From Pedobacter alluvionis (GTDB taxonomy: Bacteria > Bacteroidota > Bacteroidia > Sphingobacteriales > Sphingobacteriaceae), in the NCBI RefSeq assembly GCF_003664035.1, contig NZ_RCCK01000013.1, positions 372,001-436,000 of the forward strand: a stretch of 64,000 nucleotides of DNA. The letters run 5' to 3'. Positions 24,394-33,190 of this stretch are shown here, piece by piece. The translations under genes were made by a program, and so were the position numbers. A model generated the notes under the pieces. It had not been told where the DNA came from, did not search any database, and saw only the letters and a program-made list of their open reading frames with translations. The stretch's first letter is position 1. Every line of letters starts with the position of its first letter.

Positions 24394-25695
24394 ATGCAAA
24401 ACCTGTTAGCACTTCAAAGTGGCGAAATAAAGGGCGCAGTATCGTTAAAACTTTCTGAAAACTTGACCGAGTTTCCAAAGGAAATATTCGAGCTGGCCGA
24501 TACTTTGGAAGTGCTGGATCTTTCTTTTAATAAGCTAAGTGCCTTGCCTGCTGATTTTGGTCGGTTAAAGAAGCTGAAGATTTTCTTCTGTTCCGAAAAC
24601 CTTTTCACGATTTTACCAGAAGTACTAGGCGATTGCCCTTCGCTGGATATTGTTGGTTTTAAATCCAACCGGATTGAAATGGTACCTCCGAAATCGATCA
24701 ACCCAAATTTACGCTGGTTAATTTTAACCAATAACAATATTGCTGAATTGCCTAAGGAAATTGGCCTTTGCAAAAGGATGCAAAAACTGATGCTTTCGGG
24801 CAACCGTTTGGCGCAACTGCCCGATGAATTAAGCAATTGCCAAAATTTATCTTTGCTGCGCATTGCAGCCAATAAACTGCATGCGCTGCCACAATGGATT
24901 ACTGTGATGCCTAAACTTTCGTGGATTGCATTTTCTGGCAATAACTTTGGTAAAACGCCGGCTGTAGAAACACTTTCATTGATCCATTGGCATGATTTAG
25001 AAATCAGCCATTTGTTAGGTGAGGGTGCATCGGGTGTCATTTCTAGGGCCAACAGAACAATTGGAGAAGAAATTACTGAAGTCGCTGTTAAAATATTTAA
25101 GGGAAATGTTACAAGCGATGGTCTGCCCGAAGATGAAATGACGGCCTACATTGCTGCAGGCTACCATCCGGGTTTGGTTAACCTGATTGGACAGATTACT
25201 CACCATCCGGACGATAAAAAAGGACTGGTAATGGATCTGATTCCGAATCATTTTTACAATCTTGGCAATCCGCCAAGTTTAGAAAGCTGTACCAGGGATG
25301 TTTTTCCTGCTGATCGAAAACTTTCTGAAAAACAGATCATCGGCATCGCTAAAACCATTGCTTCCTTAGCGGCTCAACTACATAATGCAGGTATTATGCA
25401 TGGCGATTTATACGCGCACAATACTTTAATTGATGATGAAGGCAGTACTTTATTCGGTGATTTTGGTGCAGCCAGTTTTTATGATAAAACTTTTACTGAA
25501 ACGGCTAAGGCACTGGAACGAATAGAAGTAAGTGCTTATGGCTATCTGCTTGATGATTTACTTTCCTTAAAAAACGAAGAAGTAAGTGAGGAAGTTTATA
25601 AAATGATCAGCGGACTTAGAGATGCCTGTTTGGCTACAATGCCTTTAGAGCGACCAGGTTTTCAGGATTTAGTTGATCAGTTGGCTCAGATTTAA
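24394..25695 (+). CDS. Leucine-rich repeat protein kinase
   Basis: 433 residues. Residues 1-205 hold seven to eight leucine-rich repeats (LEVLDLSFNKLSALPADF, LRWLILTNNNIAELPKEI, MQKLMLSGNRLAQLPDEL). Residues 208-433 form a Ser/Thr-kinase-like domain: the glycine loop LGEGASGVISR, the Lys of AVKIFKG, the catalytic HGDLYAHNTL near 340 and the Mg-binding Asp in FGDFGAASF. All key kinase residues are present except that the usual Arg before the catalytic Asp is Gly, an RD-less kinase. No signal peptide, so cytoplasmic. A eukaryotic-like LRR-plus-kinase order is known in some Bacteroidetes; the target is unknown. Confidence 0.92.
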   Translation: MQNLLALQSGEIKGAVSLKLSENLTEFPKEIFELADTLEVLDLSFNKLSALPADFGRLKKLKIFFCSENLFTILPEVLGDCPSLDIVGFKSNRIEMVPPKSINPNLRWLILTNNNIAELPKEIGLCKRMQKLMLSGNRLAQLPDELSNCQNLSLLRIAANKLHALPQWITVMPKLSWIAFSGNNFGKTPAVETLSLIHWHDLEISHLLGEGASGVISRANRTIGEEITEVAVKIFKGNVTSDGLPEDEMTAYIAAGYHPGLVNLIGQITHHPDDKKGLVMDLIPNHFYNLGNPPSLESCTRDVFPADRKLSEKQIIGIAKTIASLAAQLHNAGIMHGDLYAHNTLIDDEGSTLFGDFGAASFYDKTFTETAKALERIEVSAYGYLLDDLLSLKNEEVSEEVYKMISGLRDACLATMPLERPGFQDLVDQLAQI

Positions 25696-25713
25696 TCACA
25701 ATTGCTAGAAAGG

Positions 25714-25863
25714 TCGTCATTCTCGCGCAGGCGGGAATCTTCGCGTCATCTCGACTGGAGCGCAGCGAAACGGAGAGATCTAAGTCAAAAAAATACGCTA
25801 TAGATAGATTTAGCTTCGCTGAGCCTTCGGGTTCTCGGCTGCGTTGCAATCGCTCAAAATGAA
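25714..25863. repeat. Dispersed repeat, extended copy
   Basis: GTCGTCATTCTCGCGCAGGC, GTCATCTCGACTGGAGCGC, GAGAGATCTAAG, then CTTCGGGTTCTCGGCTGCG with CGCTCAAAATGA at the end. A longer and more diverged relative of the 24138 copy, placed between the converging LRR-kinase and DUF1349 genes. Confidence 0.65.
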
Positions 25864-25880
25864 GGTACGGGTGAGTCTTA

Positions 25881-26543
25881 TTAATTCTGTTGTTTTTTTG
25901 CCCAATCCAACCTGCGCTGATCTGGCGTAGGCGTAACTTTAAAATTTTCGAATGTGGCATTAAAACCTTTTCCATCAGGGCATGCAGCCACAAGGCCAAC
26001 CATTACGGGGGCATTATCTTTAAAATAACAGGTACGCAACATGGTATATTTTTTATCATCAAATGAATAGAAAATTTCTACTGCATCCAGTTTTCTAATC
26101 GCTTTCATCCAGATTGATGCAGGTGCTTTTTCCAGTTCTACCACACTCCAGTCGCTCGTTTTATGGGTTACAACGGCACTTACATTTTGTTTTCCGTTAA
26201 CAAATTCTACTCCTGCTTTAATCCATTCTTCTTCATTAATGCGGAGCATCAGTCCCATTTGATCGAAAGTGGTTACATAATTTCCGGTAATTTTCACTTT
26301 CACCTCAAATTCGCCACCATAAGTAGCATAATAAAAAGGGGCATCATCAACTGTAAAACCATAATGCGAAATGCGCCAGTAGTCGGTTTTGGCAGGAACA
26401 AACATGCTAAAGGTGTTTTTATCCTTGATTTCCCATTTTTCGGGTTCGTTAAACCAGTTCATTTTTGCTAAACTCTGGGCGTGTACCTTTAGGCAAATTA
26501 AAGATGATGATACGGCAATTAAGGCTAGTAATTTAAGTTTCAT
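25881..26543 (-). CDS. Secreted DUF1349 family protein
   Basis: 220 residues from the ATG at 26543, which puts a signal peptide at the very start (LLALIAVSSSLICLKVHAQ). The body is the concanavalin-A-like fold of DUF1349: MNWFNEPEKWEI, DYWRISHYGFTVDDAPFYY, FDQMGLMLRINEEEWIKAGVEF, and SDWSVVELEKAPASIWMKAIR. Yeast and bacterial members are loosely tied to sugar binding or enolase regulation; no catalytic role is established. It faces a Crp-type regulator gene divergently, and both have good promoter matches. Confidence 0.88.
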   Translation of the reverse strand: MKLKLLALIAVSSSLICLKVHAQSLAKMNWFNEPEKWEIKDKNTFSMFVPAKTDYWRISHYGFTVDDAPFYYATYGGEFEVKVKITGNYVTTFDQMGLMLRINEEEWIKAGVEFVNGKQNVSAVVTHKTSDWSVVELEKAPASIWMKAIRKLDAVEIFYSFDDKKYTMLRTCYFKDNAPVMVGLVAACPDGKGFNATFENFKVTPTPDQRRLDWAKKQQN

Positions 26544-26560
26544 TTGTGTGTTGTTTGCTG

Positions 26561-26591
26561 CAAACATAATGCAAGCACAAATTTTTGTAAA
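26561..26591 (-). promoter_or_regulatory. Promoter-like element for the DUF1349 gene
   Basis: On the minus strand TTTA (26591-26588), 19 bases, then TATGTTTG (26568-26561), one base from the consensus in the upstream box. Start codon 18 bp further on. Confidence 0.6.
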
Positions 26592-26658
26592 GGACATATA
26601 TCACTATTTTAATGTGATGATTATCACGCCAATATTTGGTCAAAACAAATGGATTGGG

Positions 26659-26688
26659 TTTGAAAATCTGGAATAAAGAGTACATTTG
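26659..26688 (+). promoter_or_regulatory. Promoter-like element for the Crp-family gene
   Basis: TTTG (26659-26662), 18 bases, TACATTTG (26681-26688), a near-consensus Bacteroidetes promoter, 14 bp before the ATG at 26703. The 5' leader must be very short. Confidence 0.65.
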
Positions 26689-26702
26689 TTTGCATCATAA
26701 AC

Positions 26703-27269
26703 ATGGAATTAGATTTTTTAAGAGCACACATCCACCAGATTATTTGTTTAACAGATGAAGAATTTGAGCATGCTGCATCTTTTTTCACCAAACGGAAGTA
26801 CAAAAAACATCAGTATATTATTCAGGCAGGAGATGTTGCCAGTCAGGAACATTTTGTAGTGAAAGGCATTGTAAAATCTTCATATACCGATAATGAAGGA
26901 AAAGAATATATTTTACAGTTAGCCATGGAAGAATGGTGGTTTTCAGACCCAAATGCTTTTAATACCGGCATGCCCGCGACTTTAAATGTAGACTGCATAG
27001 AAGATACCGAAACACTTTCCATCTCTTTTGAAAACAAGGAAAAGCTTTGCGACTCTTCACGCAAAATGGAATATTTTTTCAGGAAAAAGTATACAACAGG
27101 CAATATGGCTTTACAAAAGCGGGTATTGGCTTTATTGAGTAACAATGCCGGCGAGCGTTACAAACAATGGTGCAACCAATATCCATCTTTACAGCAAAGG
27201 ATTCCGAAAACCCTTATTGCCTCTTATCTTGGGGTAACCAGAGAAACATTAAGCAGGTTATCGCTTTAG
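26703..27269 (+). CDS. Crp/Fnr-family transcriptional regulator
   Basis: 188 residues. The cyclic-nucleotide-binding fold covers 1-120 (FTKRKYKKHQYIIQAGDVASQEHFVVKGIVKSSY, YILQLAMEEWWFSD). The C-terminal winged helix is short: IPKTLIASYLGVTRETLSRLSL at 165-188 is the recognition part. Residues that contact cAMP in E. coli CRP are not evidently kept, so the ligand is uncertain. The protein is divergent from the DUF1349 gene and may control it. Confidence 0.92.
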   Translation: MELDFLRAHIHQIICLTDEEFEHAASFFTKRKYKKHQYIIQAGDVASQEHFVVKGIVKSSYTDNEGKEYILQLAMEEWWFSDPNAFNTGMPATLNVDCIEDTETLSISFENKEKLCDSSRKMEYFFRKKYTTGNMALQKRVLALLSNNAGERYKQWCNQYPSLQQRIPKTLIASYLGVTRETLSRLSL

Positions 27270-27342
27270 CCGGAAAAAAATCTTAACCAGATAAAGAACT
27301 GCGTGTTGCTCTGCGAAATAAACCAATCAATAAAAAGCCAGT

Positions 27343-28209
27343 TTAAAAACACTCTACTTCCCAAAAGCGCGACCAATTTTTGCCTGTATCAAGCTTTATT
27401 ATACCCTCTTTGTGTGTTAATTCCTGATTGTGGTTAACGCCATCAGCAACCCCGCACCAAGGCTCTAAACATACAAATGGTGCATCGGTTGCGGCCCATA
27501 TTCCAAAAAATGGAAAATCTTCGAAATGGAAATGCAGTCCATAATCATTTTTAGTGTTTAGCAAACTAATGCAGTTGCTTTGCAGGCTTTTGAAAACCAG
27601 GGCATCGTTATAAAACAGATCATGTTTAAGCTTTAGCTGATGTGCATTAAGCTCAATGTTTTTGGTTTCGTCGGCCACCAGTCCATCTTCAAGTTTCCAA
27701 TAGCTTAATTTCTCATCAGCATTAAAAGCCAGATAGTAATCGTCGTAAACAGTATTTGGGGTATTAGGCACTGCAAATGCAGGGTGTGCACCAATTGAAA
27801 ATAAAAGTTCGGCAGTACCTGTGTTTATTACCTCATAAGTTAAATTCAGTTTCCTGTCGATTAGCCGGTACCTCAGTTTCAGCTCGAAATAAAAAGGGTA
27901 TACTTTTAAGGTATCTTCATTTTGGGTTAACGTAAAAACAGCTTCGCTTTCACTTATTTTTTCGAAATTGAATATATGGTCGCGGGCAAACCCATGCCTG
28001 GGTAACTCATAATTTTTACCTTCATAGTTAAAACTGTTATTTTTTAATGAGCCAACTATGGGGAATAAAACCGGGCTATGTTTTGCCCAATACTTTGGGT
28101 TGGCATTCCATAAATACTCCAGCTTGGTTTCTTTGCTAAATAAACCTTGAAGTTCTGCGCCTTTAGCCGCCAGGCTAACTTTTATATAGTCGTTTTCTAG
28201 AGTTATCAT
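27343..28209 (-). CDS. Aldose 1-epimerase family protein
   Basis: 288 residues with the galactose-mutarotase fold: AKGAELQGLFSKETKLEYLWN at the start, SPVLFPIVGSL, the catalytic His in PRHGFARDHIF near 73, the second His in SIGAHPAF near 143 and the acidic base in FVCLEPWCGVAD near 252. It interconverts sugar anomers, probably glucose or galactose. The LacX-like version used here differs from GalM of E. coli. Confidence 0.92.
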   Translation of the reverse strand: MITLENDYIKVSLAAKGAELQGLFSKETKLEYLWNANPKYWAKHSPVLFPIVGSLKNNSFNYEGKNYELPRHGFARDHIFNFEKISESEAVFTLTQNEDTLKVYPFYFELKLRYRLIDRKLNLTYEVINTGTAELLFSIGAHPAFAVPNTPNTVYDDYYLAFNADEKLSYWKLEDGLVADETKNIELNAHQLKLKHDLFYNDALVFKSLQSNCISLLNTKNDYGLHFHFEDFPFFGIWAATDAPFVCLEPWCGVADGVNHNQELTHKEGIIKLDTGKNWSRFWEVECF

Positions 28210-28347
28210 GACAAGCTAAATTAGCAAAAAGATGGGCTTTAAAAATATCTTTTTTATTAATTTTGATCACTGCTTAAAGCTTAAGCTGAATACCCGTTTG
28301 TTTTATTATCCTCAAATTTACTTTCCCTCAAAACAAGATCAGAACCT

Positions 28348-28677
28348 ATGGCGATAGATTTAACTAAATTATCAAATGTAAAAGTAAAGGCTGCGATTAT
28401 TGCGTTGCAAAAAGGCGACGAGAAAACGTGGTTTTCTTTATTTGCTGCCGAAGTTGCCTTTTATGATGACGGGAACCAGATGAAATTTAATAATTTCTTC
28501 AGGAAAGCACTGGGGCATGAGCGTTTTACCAGTATAGATAAAGTTGAAAACAATGGTTTGGAAGTATATGGTCATTTTCACTCCGACCAATGGGGCGATT
28601 TTAAAACCTGCTTTAAATTTCAGGTAAACAAAGAAGGAAAAATAGCGAGGTTAGATATTGGACAAGCTTCTTATTAG
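28348..28677 (+). CDS. Small NTF2-like protein
   Basis: 109 residues. Helices at 8-30 (VKVKAAIIALQKGDEKTWFSLF), then strands EVAFYDDGNQMKF, NGLEVYGHFHSDQWGDFKTCFKFQVN and KIARLDIGQASY: the cone-like layout of SnoaL/NTF2 proteins. There is no obvious catalytic residue set. Monocistronic. The assignment rests on the secondary-structure pattern and is moderate. Confidence 0.7.
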   Translation: MAIDLTKLSNVKVKAAIIALQKGDEKTWFSLFAAEVAFYDDGNQMKFNNFFRKALGHERFTSIDKVENNGLEVYGHFHSDQWGDFKTCFKFQVNKEGKIARLDIGQASY

Positions 28678-28681
28678 TCTT

Positions 28682-28757
28682 GAGTCCAAAGTCAATAGTC
28701 ATAAGTCCTTATTAATCGATGATTAGACTCAAGACTACTGACTCAAGACTTAGGACT
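28682..28757. repeat. Inverted AGTC/GACT-rich intergenic repeat
   Basis: ATAAGTCC (28700-28707) pairs with GGACTTAT (28753-28760), and between them GACTCAAGACTACTGACTCAAGACTT repeats GACTCAAGACT. It lies between two converging genes and may act as a two-way terminator or be a repeat of a dispersed family. Confidence 0.6.
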
Positions 28758-30010
28758 TATTCTTTCTCTTCCCAAATACACGCAATATTAATAATGGTTT
28801 GTACAGCTTTTTCCATATCCTGTACGCTTACCCATTCTTGTTTACTATGAAAGGCATGTTCGCCGGCAAAGATATTGGGGCAAGGTAAGCCCATAAATGA
28901 AAGTCGCGAGCCATCTGTTCCACCACGGATACTTTGTTGTTTGGCAACCACGCCAGTTCTTTCAATGGCTTCAATGCCATATTGCACAATTTTAGGATGC
29001 TGATCTAAAATCTGTTTCATATTGCGGTATTGTGCTTTAATATTAAGCTTGTAGGTAGATTTTGGATAGTTCGCCATTACTTTATTTACAGTTTCTTCCA
29101 AAAATTGGCCATGCGCGGCTAGTTTCTCATCGGTAAAATCCCTGATGATAAACTGTGCTTCTGCCTCTTCTACCTGTCCGTTCATACTTACAGGATGGAT
29201 AAATCCTTCCTTTTGGTGTGTAGCTTCTGGTGTAAGTGTATTTTTTGGCAGCGAATCTAAAATTTCAGCGAGGATTTTTATGGCGCTTTCCATTTTTCCT
29301 TTTGCAAAGCCTGGGTGTGTACTTACGCCATAAACCTTAAGGGTGGCACCATCCGCAGAAAAAGTTTCATCTTCAATAGAGCCCAGTGTTTCTCCATCTA
29401 TTGTATAACCAAAATCGGCACCTAATTTCTTTAAATCAGCTTTGTCTACACCCCTGCCTATTTCTTCATCTGGTGTAAAAAGAAGTTTGATGGTTCCGTG
29501 TTTTACCTCTTGGTTTTTCATTAAAAAGGCTGCCGCTTCCATAATTTCTGCTAGTCCAGCTTTATTATCAGCGCCCAATAAAGTTGTGCCACTAGCGGTA
29601 ATAATATCATTTCCAATCTGATGTTTCAGATCTTTGTGTTCAGAAATCTTGATAACAATATGGTGATCATCTGGCAGAATTAAGTCTTGTCCCTGATAAT
29701 TTTCATGAATAATCGGTTTAACATTTTCACCGCTACAATCAGGCGAGGTATCCATATGTGAACAGAAGAAAATTACTGGTAACTGCTTATTGGTGTTAGA
29801 TGGGATTGTACCATACACATAGCCATTATCGTCCATTTCGGCGTCAGAAATGCCTATTTCTAACAATTCCTGAACCAACACTTTGCCCAGGTTCTTCTGT
29901 TTTAGGGTTGATGGACAGGTGGGAGAATTTGGATCAGATTGGGTATCAATCTTTGCATATTTTATAAACCTCTGCTCAAGCGATTTGTTAAAGTTGTTGT
30001 ATGTGCTCAT
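28757..30010 (-). CDS. pepT: Peptidase T (tripeptidase)
   Basis: 417 residues, the usual length. Zinc ligands and catalytic residues of family M20B appear in order: His in FFCSHMDTSPD, Asp in GADNKAGLAEI, the Glu pair in TPDEEIGRGVD, Asp in YTIDGETLG and the last His in FAGEHAFHSKQEWV. It removes N-terminal residues from tripeptides in the cytoplasm. The -7-like element TACCTTTG lies only 4 bp before the ATG, so the mRNA may be leaderless. Confidence 0.96.
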   Translation of the reverse strand: MSTYNNFNKSLEQRFIKYAKIDTQSDPNSPTCPSTLKQKNLGKVLVQELLEIGISDAEMDDNGYVYGTIPSNTNKQLPVIFFCSHMDTSPDCSGENVKPIIHENYQGQDLILPDDHHIVIKISEHKDLKHQIGNDIITASGTTLLGADNKAGLAEIMEAAAFLMKNQEVKHGTIKLLFTPDEEIGRGVDKADLKKLGADFGYTIDGETLGSIEDETFSADGATLKVYGVSTHPGFAKGKMESAIKILAEILDSLPKNTLTPEATHQKEGFIHPVSMNGQVEEAEAQFIIRDFTDEKLAAHGQFLEETVNKVMANYPKSTYKLNIKAQYRNMKQILDQHPKIVQYGIEAIERTGVVAKQQSIRGGTDGSRLSFMGLPCPNIFAGEHAFHSKQEWVSVQDMEKAVQTIINIACIWEEKE

Positions 30011-30014
30011 AATT

Positions 30015-30022
30015 CAAAGGTA
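30015..30022 (-). promoter_or_regulatory. -7 promoter element for pepT
   Basis: TACCTTTG on the minus strand, fitting TAnnTTTG. It ends 4 bp from the ATG at 30010. No good -33 TTTG was found at the expected spacing. Confidence 0.45.
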
Positions 30023-30049
30023 AAAGTTATAGATATCCAATAATCATAT

Positions 30050-30057
30050 TATTTTTG
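30050..30057 (+). promoter_or_regulatory. -7 promoter element for the 30070 gene
   Basis: TATTTTTG fits TAnnTTTG. It argues against a TTG start at 30055, which lies within it, and for the ATG at 30070. Confidence 0.45.
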
Positions 30058-30069
30058 CAAAAAAACGAT

Positions 30070-30798
30070 ATGATTTTTAATTTACTGAAAGCTACCTTCA
30101 TAACCTTTTTGCTTGTTTTTACAGGTGGTTTTGCTTTTGCCCAATCCTACTATTTTAAAATGTCGTATGGTTTTGGAGGAGGAATAAACAAATCTTTTAC
30201 CGATGTAAATAAAGGAGGTATTGGATATACTGCCTATGGTGTATTAGATTATCATTTCACGCCCTTTCTAACCTTGGGTTTAGAGGGACAGTATGGCATG
30301 ATCAAAGGAGGAAATATACGAACCGACCCGAACAACCGTCAGTTTGTAAACAAATATACAGCAATTACTGCCAATGTAAAGCTGATGCTTGGCGAGGTGG
30401 TGAACTACGATAAAAGTGAGTTTTTATACAAAATAAGAGGCTTGTATCTGGGTTTAGGTATAGGGGCGATTAACAATAACATTACCGATATTGTAAGGTA
30501 TAAACCACTTTGGGCCGCTAACCCAGGTTATGGCCCTTTTTTGGGAGAAGATAAGACCTTGGAGTTATTGGTGCCTTTAAACTTAGGATTTAACTATTAC
30601 ATTAACGATGGATACGGTTACATGCGGTATGTCATCAATATCAATTCACAATTGAACTATACTATAGGCGAAGGTCTGGATGGTTATGACGATTCGAGGC
30701 AAAGATTTAAAAACTTCTCACCCGATGTCTATAGCGCCTACACCATAGGTTTTAAATACATGTTGGGTGGTGTTAAAAATTATAGTAAAACACTTTAA
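30070..30798 (+). CDS. Outer-membrane beta-barrel protein (porin-like)
   Basis: 242 residues from the ATG at 30070; a TTG at 30055 lies inside a promoter-like element. Signal peptide 1-27 (LLKATFITFLLVFTGGFAFAQ). The body alternates aromatic and glycine-rich strands (FKMSYGFGGGINKSF, FLTLGLEGQYGMIKGG, YAITAN-like, YTIGFKYMLGG at the end), as in small barrel proteins of the OMP_b-brl class. No ligand can be inferred. It is followed by an M14 peptidase gene 31 bp on. Confidence 0.85.
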   Translation: MIFNLLKATFITFLLVFTGGFAFAQSYYFKMSYGFGGGINKSFTDVNKGGIGYTAYGVLDYHFTPFLTLGLEGQYGMIKGGNIRTDPNNRQFVNKYTAITANVKLMLGEVVNYDKSEFLYKIRGLYLGLGIGAINNNITDIVRYKPLWAANPGYGPFLGEDKTLELLVPLNLGFNYYINDGYGYMRYVININSQLNYTIGEGLDGYDDSRQRFKNFSPDVYSAYTIGFKYMLGGVKNYSKTL

Positions 30799-30829
30799 TT
30801 ACATGATTTCAATTTCTTAGATTTAAGGC

Positions 30830-32569
30830 ATGAGAAAATTTTTTGTGTTTTGTTTGCTATCCATCGGGTTAAAAGCTGCGGCACAAAAAACACCTTTCGA
30901 ATTAAGCGGGAAAATCGAAACTACAACATATACCGAAGCAATATCTTATTACGAAAACCTGGCTAAAGCTTATCCCGAAGCCAAACTATTTTCCTATGGG
31001 CATACTGATTTTGGAAAACCTTTACACGTATTGGTATTGTCAGATGATCAGGTTTTCGATCCGGCACTGATCAGGAAAAGCAACAAAAGGGTGTTGTTGA
31101 TCAATAATGGAATCCATCCGGGCGAACCAGAAGGAATTGATGCCTCAATGATGTTGGCCCGCGATCTCCTTAAAGCTCGTAAATTGCCAAAAGATGTAGT
31201 GATTTGCATCATTCCCATCTACAATATAGATGGCAGTTTTAACCGTAGCGGAACATCCAGGGCTAACCAGAACGGTCCGGTTACTTATGGCTTTAGAGGG
31301 AATAGTAAGAATCTCGATCTGAACCGTGATTTCATTAAAACTGATTCGAAAAATTCGGCAACATTTCAACTCATTTTTAACACCTGGCAGCCCGAAATAT
31401 TTGTAGACACCCACACCAGCAATGGTGCCGATTATCAATATGTGATGACGCTTATCCCAACACAAAAAGATAAGCTAAACCCTATACTTTCTGATTATTT
31501 GACTAAAACACTGGTGCCTGATCTATATACTGGTATGGAAAAGCTTGGTTATCCGATGATTCCTTATGTAAACTCAATAGGCGAAACGCCGGAAAGCGGA
31601 ATAACAGGTTTTATAGATCCTCCACGTTATTCTACCGGGTATACCACGCTGCACAATACCATCGGTTTTATGCCCGAAACACACATGTTAAAATCATACG
31701 ATTTGCGTGTGGATGCCACTTATAAGCTTTTGCAAACCTATATTCAGGTTGTAGAACGAGATGCCAGAATTATTGGAGAGAATAAGCGAAAGGCTGATGA
31801 ATTTGTAGCTGCACAAAAGGAATTTCCTTTAGAATGGAAGTTGAATAAGACCGGGGTAAACGATTTGACCTTTAAGGGCTTTGAGGCCGGACAAAAGCCC
31901 AGCACGGTAAGCGGCGCTGATCGTTTATACTATGATAGCAGCAAGCCTTACACCAAAACCATTAAAGAATGGAACAAGTTTGAACCTGCATTATCTGTTC
32001 AAAAACCTGTTGCCTACGTTATTCCGAAAGCCTGGGATCGCGTTATTGCCCTGCTTAAGCTAAATCAAGTTAAACTCAGGGAATTAAAAAGCGACCAGAA
32101 AATTGCGGTAGACAATTATTATATCGGTGATTTTAAAACCGGAACGCGCCCGTATGAAGGTCATTACCTGCACTCCGGTGTAAAAGTGAATACCATTCCT
32201 CAGAAACTGCAATACTACACCGGCGATTATGTGGTTTATGTAAATCAGCCAACTAATCGGTATATTATAGAAACTTTAGAACCTCAGGCTACAGATTCTT
32301 ATTTCAACTGGAATTTTTTCGATTCTATTTTGGATATGAAAGAGCACTATTCGGCGTATGTTTTTGAAGATACGGCCACAGAACTGCTCAAAAATAATCC
32401 TGATTTAAAAAATAAACTCGAAGCGAAAAAAGCTTCAGACGCCGAATTTGCAAAGAACGCGGCTGCACAACTTGATTTTGTGTATAAAAATTCTGATTAT
32501 TACGAAAAAACACACAATAGATATCCGGTAGCCCGTTTGGTTACGGACGTAAAACTTGATTTAAAATAA
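30830..32569 (+). CDS. M14-family metallocarboxypeptidase, secreted
   Basis: 579 residues. Signal peptide 1-18 (KFFVFCLLSIGLKAAAQ). The M14 zinc site is visible: H-x-x-E in NNGIHPGEPEG, Arg in NLDLNRDF, the second His in EIFVDTHTSNGADY and the catalytic Glu in TIGFMPETHMLKSYD. An internal extension to residue 579 has no other domain I can name. The enzyme should remove C-terminal residues from peptides in the periplasm or outside. It lies between a barrel protein and a rhomboid gene on the same strand. Confidence 0.92.
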   Translation: MRKFFVFCLLSIGLKAAAQKTPFELSGKIETTTYTEAISYYENLAKAYPEAKLFSYGHTDFGKPLHVLVLSDDQVFDPALIRKSNKRVLLINNGIHPGEPEGIDASMMLARDLLKARKLPKDVVICIIPIYNIDGSFNRSGTSRANQNGPVTYGFRGNSKNLDLNRDFIKTDSKNSATFQLIFNTWQPEIFVDTHTSNGADYQYVMTLIPTQKDKLNPILSDYLTKTLVPDLYTGMEKLGYPMIPYVNSIGETPESGITGFIDPPRYSTGYTTLHNTIGFMPETHMLKSYDLRVDATYKLLQTYIQVVERDARIIGENKRKADEFVAAQKEFPLEWKLNKTGVNDLTFKGFEAGQKPSTVSGADRLYYDSSKPYTKTIKEWNKFEPALSVQKPVAYVIPKAWDRVIALLKLNQVKLRELKSDQKIAVDNYYIGDFKTGTRPYEGHYLHSGVKVNTIPQKLQYYTGDYVVYVNQPTNRYIIETLEPQATDSYFNWNFFDSILDMKEHYSAYVFEDTATELLKNNPDLKNKLEAKKASDAEFAKNAAAQLDFVYKNSDYYEKTHNRYPVARLVTDVKLDLK

Positions 32570-32575
32570 CCCAAA

Positions 32576-33190
32576 ATGGAATACTTCAATATCGCACCAG
32601 TTGCTTCAATAATTTTTGTTTTTACCATTATTACCAGCCTATACGCTTTCTATGATCACTCCCTTTACGGAAAGTTTATGCTGCATCCTTTTAGTGTTTC
32701 TAAAGGGCAGAATGTTTACACCCTGATTACCAGCGGGCTTGTGCATGCAGATTGGATGCACTTGTTTTTTAATATGTTTACCTTTTATGCTTTCGCCTTT
32801 ACATTGGAAAGTTTAATGGGGAGCTGGCAGTTTGGATTATTGTATTTTTTAGGATTGGTGCTGAGTGATTTGCCCACCGTTTTTAAACATAAAGATCATT
32901 TTAACTACAATAGCCTTGGTGCATCAGGAGCAATTAGTGCTGTACTTTTCAGCTATATTTTGTTTAATCCAATGTCTAAAATTTACATTATGTTTATCCC
33001 GATCGGGATTCCAGCTGTAGTTTTTGGGATTTTGTATTTAATTTATTGTGCTTATGCTTCACGTAATTCACGAGATCATATCAACCACGATGCACACTTC
33101 TTCGGAGCCCTAACCGGATTGATTTTTACGATTATCTTTGTTCCGGGGATCTTGCAGAACTTTATTACGATGTTAACAGGAGGGAGATAG
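32576..33190 (+). CDS. Rhomboid-family intramembrane serine protease
   Basis: 204 residues, six membrane helices. The catalytic Ser sits in LGASGAISA near 123, and the catalytic His is in HINHDAHFFGALTG near 175. TSGLVHADWMHLFFNMFTFYAF carries the His-x-x-x-Asn helix. It cleaves membrane proteins within the bilayer; substrates are unknown. It begins 6 bp after the M14 peptidase stop. Confidence 0.94.
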   Translation: MEYFNIAPVASIIFVFTIITSLYAFYDHSLYGKFMLHPFSVSKGQNVYTLITSGLVHADWMHLFFNMFTFYAFAFTLESLMGSWQFGLLYFLGLVLSDLPTVFKHKDHFNYNSLGASGAISAVLFSYILFNPMSKIYIMFIPIGIPAVVFGILYLIYCAYASRNSRDHINHDAHFFGALTGLIFTIIFVPGILQNFITMLTGGR

